Source: PHAA01 sp963665865 (GTDB lineage Bacteria; Bacillota; Syntrophomonadia; Syntrophomonadales; Syntrophomonadaceae). From it: a stretch of DNA of 64,000 nt. Both the position numbers and the translations under genes were made by a program. This document shows positions 15,248-24,113 of this stretch, piece after piece; position 1 is the first letter of the stretch; the number at the start of each line of letters is the position of its first letter. Below the pieces are notes generated by a model. That model worked only from the letters and a program-made list of their open reading frames with translations. It was not told the DNA's origin and searched no databases. The stretch is taken from NCBI GenBank assembly GCA_963665865.2, contig CAXXWF010000001.1:3720001-3784000 (forward strand), read 5' to 3'.

Positions 15248-16825
15248 CTACTCGGCAGCCGAAATGGAGGGAGAAGTATGGGGAATGTTTTTGGATACTG
15301 CCACTTCTTGCGGTCTCTTTAAAAATAATGCCATAATTACAGCCAGTAAACACATTCCTGCGGCGATAACAAAACAATCCGAAACTGCATTGACCATGGA
15401 CAGTTTGGCCAAGTATTGAGCTATTATTCCTACACCTACTACTTGCCCAGTCTGGGAGGATAAACCGCTGCCAGCCGCATATTGAGCGATGTAAGCATTA
15501 AATCCAGACAGGTCCGGGCTGTTAATGTTTACAGATTGAGCCAAATTTGCATAGTGGAAGACCTGGCGGTTTTGCATAAAAGCGGTAAACATCGCTACTC
15601 CAAATGATACTGCTACCTGTCGGGATACATTGCTCAAAGATGAAGCTAGACCGACAGACTTTGCGGGAACCGCATTCATACCTATCGTTGCTGTCGGCAT
15701 CATAGCCAACCCCAACCCTACTGCTCTGACTGCCAACCAGGCGGAAATCATCCAAAAGGGAGTTAATTCGTTAATATCATGCATCATGTAAGTGGTCCAA
15801 GCCGTCCAAGCTATACCGCCAAGAATCAATAACCTTCCGCCGTTTCTATCAAATATTCTGCCGCTGATGGGCATCATTAATCCCATAACCAGAGCGCCCG
15901 GGAAAAGTATTAATCCGGTTTGTAAAGCGGTCTGACCCAGAACATTCTGCAATAGAATGGGAAGAAAATAGGTAGCTCCGTACATACCAATAAAAAGAAT
16001 GGAACCAACGATAGTAGAGAGTGCAAAGGTGATATTCTTAAACAGTCTGAAGTCCATTACCGGCGAGGGATGATGCAATTCATGCCAAACCAACAAACTT
16101 ATCAGAATAACCCCTATCGATAAAAGCATAACGATTTCCGGGTCTCCCCACCCCAGTTTGTTTCCCTCACTCGTAGCGTATAGCAGGCAAAACAATCCAG
16201 CTGCGGAAAGGAATATGCCTCTAATGTCAAAATTGGCGACCGATTTTAAAGGCGTCTCTTTTAGCAATATTGTGGCCAACCCGATTGCCAGAACCGCTAT
16301 AGGTATATTAGCATAAAAGATTACACGCCAGTTGGTGGCTTCGATAATATAACCTCCCAGAGTCGGACCGATAGTCGGAGCCGCCAAAGCGGCTACTCCC
16401 CAGACTCCAAGAACTAATCCTATTTTGGAGCGGGGGGCGGTCATGTATATAAGTGCCATACCTATTGGCTGCATGAGGCCTCCGCCTAGAGCCTGTAAAA
16501 CCCTTCCAGTGATAACCGCTCCGACATTCCAGGCTATCCCGCAGAATAAAGAACCCAGAACGAAAAAACCTAATGCCGTAGTATAAACTTTTTTATAACC
16601 GAAAACCTCACCAAGGTATCCGGCGGTGGCCATTATAATTCCAGTGGTAAGCATATAACTGGTAACTACCCATTGGATTGCATCCACTGAAACGCCAAAG
16701 ACCGCCATCATTTTGGGCAATGCGACATTGATAATGCTAGCATTGAGGCCGGCCATAAAGGTGCCGGCAATAACTACTAAGATGGCAGACCATTCTATTT
16801 GTTCCGTTATTTCCTCCGACTTCAT
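15248..16825 (-). CDS. DHA2-family (EmrB/QacA) multidrug efflux transporter
   Basis: A 525-residue major-facilitator protein with about 14 membrane helices, the DHA2 topology. The signature WVVTSYMLTTGI (helix 2), GYLGEVFGYKKVY (loop 2-3 motif A) and the helix-5 motif AAPTIGPTLGGYI (motif C of drug antiporters) are visible. It likely exports hydrophobic drugs or cations using the proton gradient. It is the second gene of a two-gene minus-strand unit behind a MarR-type regulator 57 nt upstream. It converges with mrnC; no clear terminator is seen between them. Confidence 0.93.
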   Translation of the reverse strand: MKSEEITEQIEWSAILVVIAGTFMAGLNASIINVALPKMMAVFGVSVDAIQWVVTSYMLTTGIIMATAGYLGEVFGYKKVYTTALGFFVLGSLFCGIAWNVGAVITGRVLQALGGGLMQPIGMALIYMTAPRSKIGLVLGVWGVAALAAPTIGPTLGGYIIEATNWRVIFYANIPIAVLAIGLATILLKETPLKSVANFDIRGIFLSAAGLFCLLYATSEGNKLGWGDPEIVMLLSIGVILISLLVWHELHHPSPVMDFRLFKNITFALSTIVGSILFIGMYGATYFLPILLQNVLGQTALQTGLILFPGALVMGLMMPISGRIFDRNGGRLLILGGIAWTAWTTYMMHDINELTPFWMISAWLAVRAVGLGLAMMPTATIGMNAVPAKSVGLASSLSNVSRQVAVSFGVAMFTAFMQNRQVFHYANLAQSVNINSPDLSGFNAYIAQYAAGSGLSSQTGQVVGVGIIAQYLAKLSMVNAVSDCFVIAAGMCLLAVIMALFLKRPQEVAVSKNIPHTSPSISAAE

Positions 16826-16882
16826 TGCTAATCCTCCCCAACTGATATGGGCTGCTATAATTACTTTTAGGTGATCTTAATC

Positions 16883-17347
16883 TTAATTATCTGACCTGGT
16901 TATTGGAGAAAGAATATTGGACTTAATAATGGTATCCAGTTCTTCCAAGGCGGAAATGATCCGCAGGGCTTGGGTTGGTTCGATAATATCAGCAATATCA
17001 TTCAGAAAACCGGCTCGCATGCTCTGTATTTCTCTTCGTTGTAAAAATTCATTGGCAATGAATAAACTAACCATCCGCCGATTTTCCGGCGGGATTTTCC
17101 GGATCACGATTCCCTGATTTACTAAATGGTCAACAATTCGAGAAACCGAACTTTTCGGCAAATCAAGGCGTTTGCTCAGTTCGGTCAAAGAGGTATGCGC
17201 ATGGCGATAAATGTCAATGAGTACTATGACCTGAGAGTAAGTAAATCCAAGAGCCTCCGTGTTATAGCTGAATTTCGATTTGATATTTGCTTGAATAGAT
17301 CGTAACAGGGTCATAATCCGCGCTGCATGATCTTGTGAATTGTGCAT
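16883..17347 (-). CDS. MarR-family transcriptional regulator
   Basis: A 154-residue winged-helix regulator. LGFTYSQVIVLIDIYRH leads into the helix-turn-helix (TSLTELSKRLDLPKSSVSRIVDHL) and the wing (GIVIRKIPPENRRM). MarR proteins usually repress their own operon and release DNA on binding a drug-like ligand. Start ATG (minus strand) at 17345-17347 follows GGAAGGA (complement of 17356-17362). It lies directly upstream of the efflux pump, so local control of that pump is the natural reading. Confidence 0.92.
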   Translation of the reverse strand: MHNSQDHAARIMTLLRSIQANIKSKFSYNTEALGFTYSQVIVLIDIYRHAHTSLTELSKRLDLPKSSVSRIVDHLVNQGIVIRKIPPENRRMVSLFIANEFLQRREIQSMRAGFLNDIADIIEPTQALRIISALEELDTIIKSNILSPITRSDN

Positions 17348-17410
17348 ATTTTAGATCCTTCCATAGTGATTCAAAGAAAGGTTGCAAAAACAACTGTTCC
17401 AACTGGGAAT

Positions 17411-17439
17411 ATCTTATATGGCAGGGTTTTACCTGTCAA
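17411..17439 (-). promoter_or_regulatory. Promoter of the marR-efflux unit with candidate operator
   Basis: On the minus strand TTGACA (17439-17434) and TAAGAT (17416-17411) are 17 nt apart. Just downstream of the -10, at about 17382-17409, the minus strand reads CAGTTGGAACAGTTG and GTTGTTTTTGCAAC, a direct and an inverted repeat suited to binding a dimeric regulator. Confidence 0.7.
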
Positions 17440-17605
17440 TATGGTAAAAAGTAAAAAGCTTATTCTCGGTTCTCTCTCCCAGGTATATGGTGAGTATTAG
17501 ATTAGAGTAATTTACGGTTTTTTACATTCTATAGATGTATAGCTCACTTGCTTAAAAATACTTTTATCGTTTATCCTTTAAATATCTTCATCATATCTAT
17601 CTGAT

Positions 17606-18235
17606 ATGGTCAGGAGTTACTATCTTTTACCAAAACCACTTATGGCGATTGGGGATATAAAAATATTTGAGGTTGAACTTAAAGCAAAATTGAAGATCGG
17701 GCAAATTGAAAATATTGAGAAGATATTGGAAAACACATATGGGTGCCAATCAGAAATATGCGTCTATCATGATACTTACTTTGATACTACGAGCAAGAAT
17801 CTTGGGGGAAGTGAAAAGGAACTACGTTTACGTAAAATTACGAGTGATAAAAGTGAAACGATATTGTTGACCTACAAAGAACCGCCTTTTGATAGTATAT
17901 CTAAGTCAAAGATTGAACATGAAGTTTCGGTGAACAGTCATGAGCAGGCTATCGTTATTCTCGAGCATCTGGGATATAGTGCAGATATTAGTTTTGAAAA
18001 ACACTGTACTAATTTTCGGGTTGTGTATCGGTCTTTAGAAATCATCCTTACTCTAGTTAGGATGTTAGAGCTTAAAAGAGATTTTATTGAAGTAGAAGTT
18101 CAAACCGCTAAAGCTAATATGGTAACTCAAATTTATGTGTGTCTGCATGAGTTCCTGTTAGGGTTGAAGGTGATGCCTGATCAGCTGACCAATGAGTATT
18201 ATACTGATATGGTAAGAGAGGCCAGAAATCTATGA
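17606..18235 (+). CDS. CYTH-domain protein (class IV adenylate cyclase/thiamine triphosphatase-like)
   Basis: The EVELKAK signature (ExExK; residues 22-28), HDTYFDT, ELRLRK, LLTYKEP, IEHEVSV and FIEVEVQ strands mark a CYTH tunnel-fold protein. Such enzymes act on triphosphates (CyaB cyclases, thiamine triphosphatase, inorganic triphosphatase); the exact substrate is not evident. Compared with the family the protein looks complete at ~200 residues. The start is uncertain: ATG at 17606 has no ribosome binding site, and ATG at 17642 (MAIGDIKIFEVELKAK) is a good alternative. It stands alone, divergent from the marR unit. Confidence 0.82.
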   Translation: MVRSYYLLPKPLMAIGDIKIFEVELKAKLKIGQIENIEKILENTYGCQSEICVYHDTYFDTTSKNLGGSEKELRLRKITSDKSETILLTYKEPPFDSISKSKIEHEVSVNSHEQAIVILEHLGYSADISFEKHCTNFRVVYRSLEIILTLVRMLELKRDFIEVEVQTAKANMVTQIYVCLHEFLLGLKVMPDQLTNEYYTDMVREARNL

Positions 18236-18352
18236 TATACAATTATGGAGAAAAAAGGGAAAGGGATGTATTTTGTAGAAGGTAATCTAATCAGTAGTTT
18301 AAGAATAGGCTAAATAGATGGATTATTCGAGCAGGGGAGAAAGGAAATTAGG

Positions 18353-19246
18353 ATGAACAAACGCCGCGGGTGCTTAACATTATTGATTATGGGGAGCGTG
18401 TGGTTAGTTGTTTCTATCTATTTTGCCTATCTGCATACTTATACAATAAAAACCTACTTTTTAGATACAAAGATAACTTTAGGTGATAGGCAATTTATCG
18501 TTCAAGAAGTAGATGCTTATAGATTTGCCAGCGATTTTCCGGAATTTTCCGATCCGTGGTGGATAAATGTAGTAAACAGGCTGCCAGTTAGCCTACAGAT
18601 GCCATTTTATAAAGTCGTTAATTTTTATTCCCAGCCCAGAATTACTTATAAGGATACTTGGGAGGTAAATGTTAAAGGAGTTGCTATCCCGAGACTGCCT
18701 GAACAATTACCGGGGTCTTTGAGCATATATATTGACGGGCATTTAAGAGGACAAGGCTCTCACCAGTCCGATAATAACGACTATACCTTCTTTAATAGCC
18801 AGGGAGACTATTTCTCGGCCGCAGATGTTAACCAACCAATGAAGCTGATATTTGAAGATAAGATTAGCGGTCAAAATGCCATCCTACAACTTGAGCCCCA
18901 ATGGGTAAATAAATATTATTTTATGAGGTTGCCACCAGAAATGGGTGGGGATCCTGCTGAGACTGCCCGCCAGTTCTTCAGGCTGGCAGCTCAAGGCCAG
19001 CAGCAAGAAGCCCTCCAGCTGGTAGCTGCGGAAAAAAGAAATACATTTAACTGGCCGCAATCCACTGAGATATGGAATCAAATGTGCTCAGGAGATACTT
19101 TAAGCTATAGTCTGGAGCGGCAGGAGACCCAGCGGGAGTATCCACTAATTTATTCATTGACTATAAGAGAGACTAAGGCAACGGCTCCTTTGACTGTAAA
19201 CATGATTAAGAACCAGGATTATTATGAAATTGTAGAGATTATGTAG
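18353..19246 (+). CDS. Membrane-anchored protein of unknown function
   Basis: I do not recognise this 297-residue protein. Residues 8-27 form a single membrane helix after MNKRRG, so most of the chain should lie outside the membrane. The exposed part has short beta-rich segments (IYIDGHLRGQGS, YKDTWEVNV) and, after residue ~200, a region (ETARQFFRLAAQGQQQEALQLV) resembling the start of a DUF4878/NTF2-like fold that ends TVNMIKNQDYYEIVEI. This C-terminal resemblance is weak. AGGAAATTAGG before the ATG is a fair ribosome binding site. Confidence 0.6.
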   Translation: MNKRRGCLTLLIMGSVWLVVSIYFAYLHTYTIKTYFLDTKITLGDRQFIVQEVDAYRFASDFPEFSDPWWINVVNRLPVSLQMPFYKVVNFYSQPRITYKDTWEVNVKGVAIPRLPEQLPGSLSIYIDGHLRGQGSHQSDNNDYTFFNSQGDYFSAADVNQPMKLIFEDKISGQNAILQLEPQWVNKYYFMRLPPEMGGDPAETARQFFRLAAQGQQQEALQLVAAEKRNTFNWPQSTEIWNQMCSGDTLSYSLERQETQREYPLIYSLTIRETKATAPLTVNMIKNQDYYEIVEIM

Positions 19247-19249
19247 CTT

Positions 19250-19278
19250 TTGACGTGCCTGAACTGGTATGGTATCCT
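19250..19278 (+). promoter_or_regulatory. Candidate promoter for the ABC-F leader
   Basis: TTGACG (19250-19255) and TATCCT (19273-19278), 17-nt spacing. It lies 49 nt before a short reading frame and ~350 nt before the ABC-F gene. Confidence 0.4.
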
Positions 19279-19326
19279 TGGATTGTATTCATGCATATTT
19301 AGGGAAAGATGTTAAGGAGAGAAACA

Positions 19327-19353
19327 ATGCGCAAAGTGTTCCAAGCAAAATAG
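19327..19353 (+). CDS. Possible 8-codon leader peptide upstream of the ABC-F gene
   Basis: ATG at 19327 follows TAAGGAGAG (19313-19321) with good spacing and encodes MRKVFQAK before TAG. ABC-F antibiotic-protection genes are often controlled by translated leader peptides and terminators, so a strong ribosome binding site on so short a frame is suggestive. It could equally be a chance or decayed start. Confidence 0.3.
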   Translation: MRKVFQAK

Positions 19354-19564
19354 TTTAATTAAATAGGATTGTGAGAGAAGATTGTGGTTCCCCCGGATGG
19401 TTCATCTTGGGCAGCCTTTCTTGGGCAATCTATTTTGCGGAGCACACTTGCACAAATATATATATCGGGAACGGGCGTTTCCTTTAAGCTTGATATAATC
19501 CTAATCTAACCTGATTATTGGCAAGCTAAATTATTCAATCCAATGAATTGGTATTTGAGTTATA

Positions 19565-19610
19565 AAAGGCTGTAAGTGACAGAGTGTTCACTTGCAGCCT
19601 TTATTTATTT
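19565..19610 (+). terminator. Terminator/attenuator hairpin before the ABC-F gene
   Basis: A 15-bp stem with one G-U pair: AAAGGCTGTAAGTGA (19565-19579) with TCACTTGCAGCCTTT (19588-19602), 8-nt loop, then ATTTATTT. It ends just before the GGGAGGT ribosome binding site at 19611-19617. Confidence 0.7.
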
Positions 19611-19624
19611 GGGAGGTGCAATGT

Positions 19625-20440
19625 ATGGCCTTATTACTAAGTTGCCGGGGTATTACCAAAATGTATGGAGAATTAAAGATATTGCGCGACATTAACCTTG
19701 ATATAAATGCAGGGGAAAAAATTGGTCTGGTGGGTAGGAATGGTGCCGGCAAGACGACCCTAGCCAACATAATTTTTGGCAGTTTGAACGGTGATACTGG
19801 CAATATTATTCGTCACAAGAAAGATTTGCACACAGCTTATTTGGAGCAGGTAATTGATTATTCGAAATATCTAGGCAATGATATGTTGCTTAAAGCTTAC
19901 CCTGGAGGAAGTTCAGATCTGTTGAGAATATCAAGTCACTTGGGGATTAAGCAATTTCAGCATTGGGAGGAGAGTCGATTCCTTAGTTTGAGTGGGGGCG
20001 AAAAGACCAAACTGAACCTGACCGAGATATGGGCCTCCCGACCAGATCTGCTTATTATGGATGAGCCGACCAACAACCTGGACAGCCAGGGAATGGGAGG
20101 CCCAGGATATTACTAAGCACTTTGGCAACCAACGGTTGGCCATGACCGCTATATGCTGAAAAAAGTATGCAACACGATGCTTATTATTGAGGAACAAAGG
20201 ATTAGGCGTGTAGAGGGCGGCTGGGAAACTTATCAAAAAAGCAATACTCATGAAGGTGAAGCTGGCGGCAGCAACCATGCAAGAGACAACCAGGAAATTC
20301 AGGAAGAAACACTGCTCCTGGAAACCAGGTTGTCATATTGGCTGGGTGAGATTTCCCGGTACAAGCCAAAGCAGGCGGAATATGAAAAAGCTGATTTGGA
20401 AATCAAGGAATTAATGAAAAGAAAGAAGGAGTTGAGTTAA
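19625..20440 (+). pseudogene. Broken ABC-F-type ATPase gene
   Basis: The first frame, from ATG 19625, has a full nucleotide-binding half: Walker A GRNGAGKTT, signature LSGGEKTKLNL, Walker B LLIMDEPTNNLD. It then runs to a stop at 20116 just after LDSQG. Sense resumes one frame over (EWEAQDITKHFGNQRL, about 20089-20140) and again in the third frame from about 20145 as HDRYMLKKV, the H-loop of ABC-F proteins. This frame continues to a C-terminal tail (LLLETRLSYWLGEISR...ELMKRKKEL) and stops at 20440. So at least two frameshifts occur. Only ~270 codons remain against ~500 or more in two-domain ABC-F proteins, so a second ATPase domain is also missing. Family members protect ribosomes from antibiotics. 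Confidence 0.8.
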
Positions 20441-20569
20441 TAAGTCAACTCCCCTTAGAAGAATATAGATATTAGGCGGAATTTACTATAAACTTGATAA
20501 AGGGTAAAAGAATTGCGTTAATATATTTTGATATTTTACATTTCTAATGAAAATAATGAGGTGCGGGTT

Positions 20570-21400
20570 ATGAGTAAAGCGGATACAATTTTTGTTGCCA
20601 TGTGCCAGGACATACTTGCCAACGGCCTCTCTTCACAGGGAGAGAACGTCAGGGCTAAATGGGATGACGGTACACCAGCCCATACAATTAAGAAATTTGG
20701 GGTTATAAACCGATATGATCTAGCCGAAGAGTTTCCTATCCTGACCTTAAGGCCAACCAACTTAAAGGCTGCGATTGATGAGTTACTATGGATATGGCAA
20801 AAAAAATCGAATAACATAAAGCAGCTGAATAGCCATATCTGGGATAGTTGGGCCGATACCGACGGTTCGATTGGCAAAGCCTACGGGTATCAGTTAGCAG
20901 TTAAACACAAATACCCCGAAGGGGAATTTGATCAAGTTGACAGGGCCTTGTTTGATCTTAAGCATAATCCCTATAGCCGCAGGATTATGATAAATATGTA
21001 CAATCACGATGATCTGCATGCGATGAATCTCTATCCATGTGCCTATAGTATGACCTTGAATGTTACCGGACATAAGCTTAATGCCATACTCAATCAGCGG
21101 TCCCAGGACACGCTGGTTGCCAATAACTGGAACGTATGCCAATATGCAATTTTAGTGCACATGTTGGCCCAGGTTAGTGACCTTGAAGTAGGAGAATTAA
21201 TTCATGTTATTGCTGATGCTCATATATACGACAGGCATGTGCCTTCAGTCATCGAACTTATTCAAAGAACACAATATCCGGCACCCAAGCTGTTGATCAA
21301 TCCTAACGTAAAAGATTTTTATGATTTTAAAGTGGAAGACTTCATACTAGAGGGTTATGAATGCGGCGCGCAAATAATTAATATTCCCGTAGCGGTTTGA
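20570..21400 (+). CDS. thyA: Thymidylate synthase (ThyA)
   Basis: Methylates dUMP to dTMP with methylenetetrahydrofolate, which is oxidised to dihydrofolate. The active-site cysteine is C157 in LYPCAYSMT, followed by LNAILNQRSQDTLVANNWNVCQYA and the HIYDRHV substrate-binding stretch. About 276 residues. Start ATG 20570 lies behind GAGGTGCGG; an in-frame upstream start at 20528 adds 14 non-conserved residues. folA follows at once, the classic pairing because dihydrofolate must be re-reduced. Confidence 0.95.
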   Translation: MSKADTIFVAMCQDILANGLSSQGENVRAKWDDGTPAHTIKKFGVINRYDLAEEFPILTLRPTNLKAAIDELLWIWQKKSNNIKQLNSHIWDSWADTDGSIGKAYGYQLAVKHKYPEGEFDQVDRALFDLKHNPYSRRIMINMYNHDDLHAMNLYPCAYSMTLNVTGHKLNAILNQRSQDTLVANNWNVCQYAILVHMLAQVSDLEVGELIHVIADAHIYDRHVPSVIELIQRTQYPAPKLLINPNVKDFYDFKVEDFILEGYECGAQIINIPVAV

Positions 21401-21414
21401 GGAGGAAAGTCATT

Positions 21415-21918
21415 ATGAAAGCTATGGTGGCAGTTGATAAGAATTTGGGTATTGGTTATAAGGGTGGACTGCTGGAAAGAATTCCTGAAGATATAAAATT
21501 TTTCAAGCAGTCAACCATAGGCAAAGTAGTAATTATGGGCAGGGCGACGTTTCTATCGCTGCCAGGCCAAGAACCCTTAACGGATAGAATTAATATAGTG
21601 CTTTGTGAGGATAAGCAATTCAGTGACAAGGAAATTATAGTTTGCAGTTCATTAAACGAACTCTTCAGCGAGATAATAAAATACCCGTCCGATGAGGTAT
21701 TTGTAATAGGAGGAGAAGCGGTATTTTCAGAACTATTGCCCTATTGCAGCGAAGCCTATGTTACCAAGATTGAGAATACCTATCCGGCGGATAGATATTT
21801 CCCCAATCTGGATGCTGATGAGCGATGGAAACTAATGTACAGCGGAGAAACTAAAATATACAATAATATTCCGTATTGTTTCACGGCCTATGTAAATGAA
21901 CAGGTACAAAAGTATTAG
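21415..21918 (+). CDS. folA: Dihydrofolate reductase
   Basis: Reduces dihydrofolate with NADPH. Motifs: MVAVDKNLGIGYKGGLL, IPEDIKFFKQ (catalytic acid D27 equivalent), VVIMGRATFLSLP, FVIGGEAVFSELLPYC and an EAYVTKI strand. The usual LPW is LLE here, a substitution to note. About 167 residues. ATG 21415 is 8 nt after GAGGAGGA (21399-21406), which overlaps the thyA stop; the pair is translationally coupled. Confidence 0.93.
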   Translation: MKAMVAVDKNLGIGYKGGLLERIPEDIKFFKQSTIGKVVIMGRATFLSLPGQEPLTDRINIVLCEDKQFSDKEIIVCSSLNELFSEIIKYPSDEVFVIGGEAVFSELLPYCSEAYVTKIENTYPADRYFPNLDADERWKLMYSGETKIYNNIPYCFTAYVNEQVQKY

Positions 21919-21936
21919 AAATTCCTCATAATTGAA

Positions 21937-22347
21937 ATGTTGAACGTGGGTGAAAATATGCTTCAGGAAGATGTTAAGCTTTCCTATGGAGAGGGCAGAT
22001 ATATAATATACATTACCGCTGTCATAACCGGTGATGGCATTTCGGCCATTATAACTGGAGGCGAGAAGCCCCATATAGGTGGTTCAGCCTTAAGTGTACC
22101 CCGTCCCGGCAATGGCGATGACAAGGTCCATTGCGATACTTGGATTACACCTCGGCCTGGTCACAGAGATTCTGAGGTGGCAGCCTTGGTTTCCAGTATG
22201 ATAAGTACGGCTACCGGTATGACAACAGCAGTTATAGCCGGTATCCATATCGATAAGGCCGAAAAAGAGGAGATTAACACCCTGATTGCGAATAGTCGGG
22301 AAGCCGCTCTACTCCTCACTAAAAAAATTAAGGAATTTGGTGCTTGA
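21937..22347 (+). CDS. LpdD-like protein (prenylated-flavin chaperone domain)
   Basis: A 136-residue protein with the pattern I associate with the LpdD (gallate decarboxylase subunit D) family: GDGISAIITGGEKPHIGGSALSV, PRPG, TWITPRPGHRDSEVAALV and AVIAGIHID followed by a helix ending in NSREAALLLTKKIKEF. LpdD-like proteins accompany UbiD-family decarboxylases and are thought to help with the prenylated FMN cofactor. The gene immediately precedes, and overlaps by a few bases, a UbiD gene. ATG 21958 (MLQEDVKLSYG) is an alternative start; neither has a strong ribosome binding site. Confidence 0.72.
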   Translation: MLNVGENMLQEDVKLSYGEGRYIIYITAVITGDGISAIITGGEKPHIGGSALSVPRPGNGDDKVHCDTWITPRPGHRDSEVAALVSSMISTATGMTTAVIAGIHIDKAEKEEINTLIANSREAALLLTKKIKEFGA

Positions 22348-22349
22348 AC

Positions 22350-24113
22350 ATGCATAAAAATCTGCGGACTTTCATGGAACAACTGTGGAGAGAGAAAGAG
22401 ATCGTTGAGATATCGGCGGAGGTGGATCCTTATCTGGAACTGGCCGAAATTCATCGGCGAGTGGTAGAGGAAGGCGGCCCGGCTTTGTTGTTTACCCGGG
22501 TGAAGAGCTCGAAATTCCCGGTAGTTACTAACCTATTTGGGACTGTCCGCCGTATGGAAATGGCGATGGGGCCGAAACCGGAAGAAATCATACAAAGGGC
22601 TATCCTGGCGATGGACAAACTCATGCCGCCCAAAATGAAGAATCTCTGGGAAGAACGCAGCTGGCTGCTTAATATTGCCCGGTGCGGTTTACGGAGTGTG
22701 CCGGCTAATAGGGCACCAGTTCTAGGCGCTTCCATGCAAGCGGTGAACCTGCATGAGCTGCCGGTTTTGACCAGTTGGCAGGATGATGGCGGTGCTTTTT
22801 TCACCCTGCCATTGGTATACACGGAAAAGCCCGGGACTAAGGAACATAACCTGGGTATGTATCGTCTGCAGGTTTTTTCTGAGAATCAGACGGGCATGCA
22901 TTGGCAGATCCACAAAGGGGGAGGATTCCATCACTATGAAGCTGAAAAAGCCAACCAGGCCTTACCGGTGACAGTTTTTCTCGGTGGACCACCCGCCTTG
23001 ACTATTGCTGCCATTACCGCACTGCCTGAAATGTTGCCGGAACTGCTTTACGCCTCCTTCCTTTTAGGTGATAAGTTAAATATGGTGCAGGTGGAGGGGC
23101 ATGCCCATCCGCTGGTGGCGGAAGCCGAATTTGCCCTGTGCGGGCAAGTGCCACCTCATGTCCGCAAACCGGAAGGACCATTTGGCGATCATTATGGGTA
23201 CTATTCTTTGACCCATGATTTCCCGGTATTTAATATTCAGAATGTTTACCATCGCAAGGATGCCATCTATCCGGCCACAATTGTGGGGATCCCCCGCCAG
23301 GAGGATTACTATATCGGTGAATGGATGCAGGAACTGCTATCCCCGGTATTTCCTTTGATTATGCCGGGGGTGAAATCTCTATGGACCTATGCGGAAACGG
23401 GTTTTCATGCCCTGTGCGGCGCGGTTGTCAGGGAAAGCTATTTTAGGGAAGCGCTGGCTCATTGTTTTAGAATATTGGGTGAGGGGCAATTGAGTTTAAC
23501 CAAAGTTTTACTGGTTACTGACGTAAACCTAGACTTAAAAGATTTTCCCCGGCTCCTGGAAAATATTTTACAGCGAATAAACCCGGGTCGGGATCTGATC
23601 ATTATTCACGATACGGCCATGGATACCTTGGATTACACAGGCAGAAAATATAATCAAGGCAGTAAAGCCATCCTGTTAGGATTAGGAGATCCAGTAAGGC
23701 AACTGCCCCTGGAATATTCGGGAGGAACACTGCCCGGTATTGACAAAATAAAAGCTTATTGCGGGGGATGCTTGCTGGTCTCGGGGGCACCTTATACCAG
23801 TCAGCCAGATATGGCCGCCGAAATTATTGAGCATGGTCCTCCAGCATTAGCAGGTTGGCCCCTGATAATCCTGGTAGATGATGTTAATGCCATAGTGGAT
23901 CAGACCACGTTCCTGTGGTCTGTTTTTACCCGTTTCGATCCAGTTCTGGATATCTACGCTGAGCAGACCATGCAGCGTAATACCATCCAATACGAATTCC
24001 CGATTATCATTGATGCACGCATGAAGCCCGAATATCCCCCTGCCCTTACCCCCCGGGAAGACATAGTGAACCTGGTAAACCAGCGTTGGAAAGAGTATTT
24101 TAAATCGAACTAA
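22350..24113 (+). CDS. UbiD-family prenyl-FMN-dependent decarboxylase
   Basis: A ~587-residue UbiD-fold (de)carboxylase. Typical elements are LRTFMEQLWREKEIVEI at the N terminus, the GMYRLQVFSENQTGMHWQIHKGG segment that carries the active-site arginine and metal/phosphate ligands, QVEGHAHPLVAEAEFALCGQVPP, RKPEGPFGDHYGYY (catalytic glutamates) and an IVGIPRQEDYY stretch. The substrate cannot be named; ubiquinone synthesis is unlikely in this type of anaerobe, and aromatic acid decarboxylation is an alternative. ATG 22350 follows AAGGA; TTG 22344 is also possible. No ubiX, which makes the cofactor, is in the window. Confidence 0.87.
   Translation: MHKNLRTFMEQLWREKEIVEISAEVDPYLELAEIHRRVVEEGGPALLFTRVKSSKFPVVTNLFGTVRRMEMAMGPKPEEIIQRAILAMDKLMPPKMKNLWEERSWLLNIARCGLRSVPANRAPVLGASMQAVNLHELPVLTSWQDDGGAFFTLPLVYTEKPGTKEHNLGMYRLQVFSENQTGMHWQIHKGGGFHHYEAEKANQALPVTVFLGGPPALTIAAITALPEMLPELLYASFLLGDKLNMVQVEGHAHPLVAEAEFALCGQVPPHVRKPEGPFGDHYGYYSLTHDFPVFNIQNVYHRKDAIYPATIVGIPRQEDYYIGEWMQELLSPVFPLIMPGVKSLWTYAETGFHALCGAVVRESYFREALAHCFRILGEGQLSLTKVLLVTDVNLDLKDFPRLLENILQRINPGRDLIIIHDTAMDTLDYTGRKYNQGSKAILLGLGDPVRQLPLEYSGGTLPGIDKIKAYCGGCLLVSGAPYTSQPDMAAEIIEHGPPALAGWPLIILVDDVNAIVDQTTFLWSVFTRFDPVLDIYAEQTMQRNTIQYEFPIIIDARMKPEYPPALTPREDIVNLVNQRWKEYFKSN

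Noticed and set aside
22161..22822. Overlapping minus-strand frames opposite the LpdD-like and UbiD genes
   Set aside because: Both plus-strand frames match families, and the minus frames do not.
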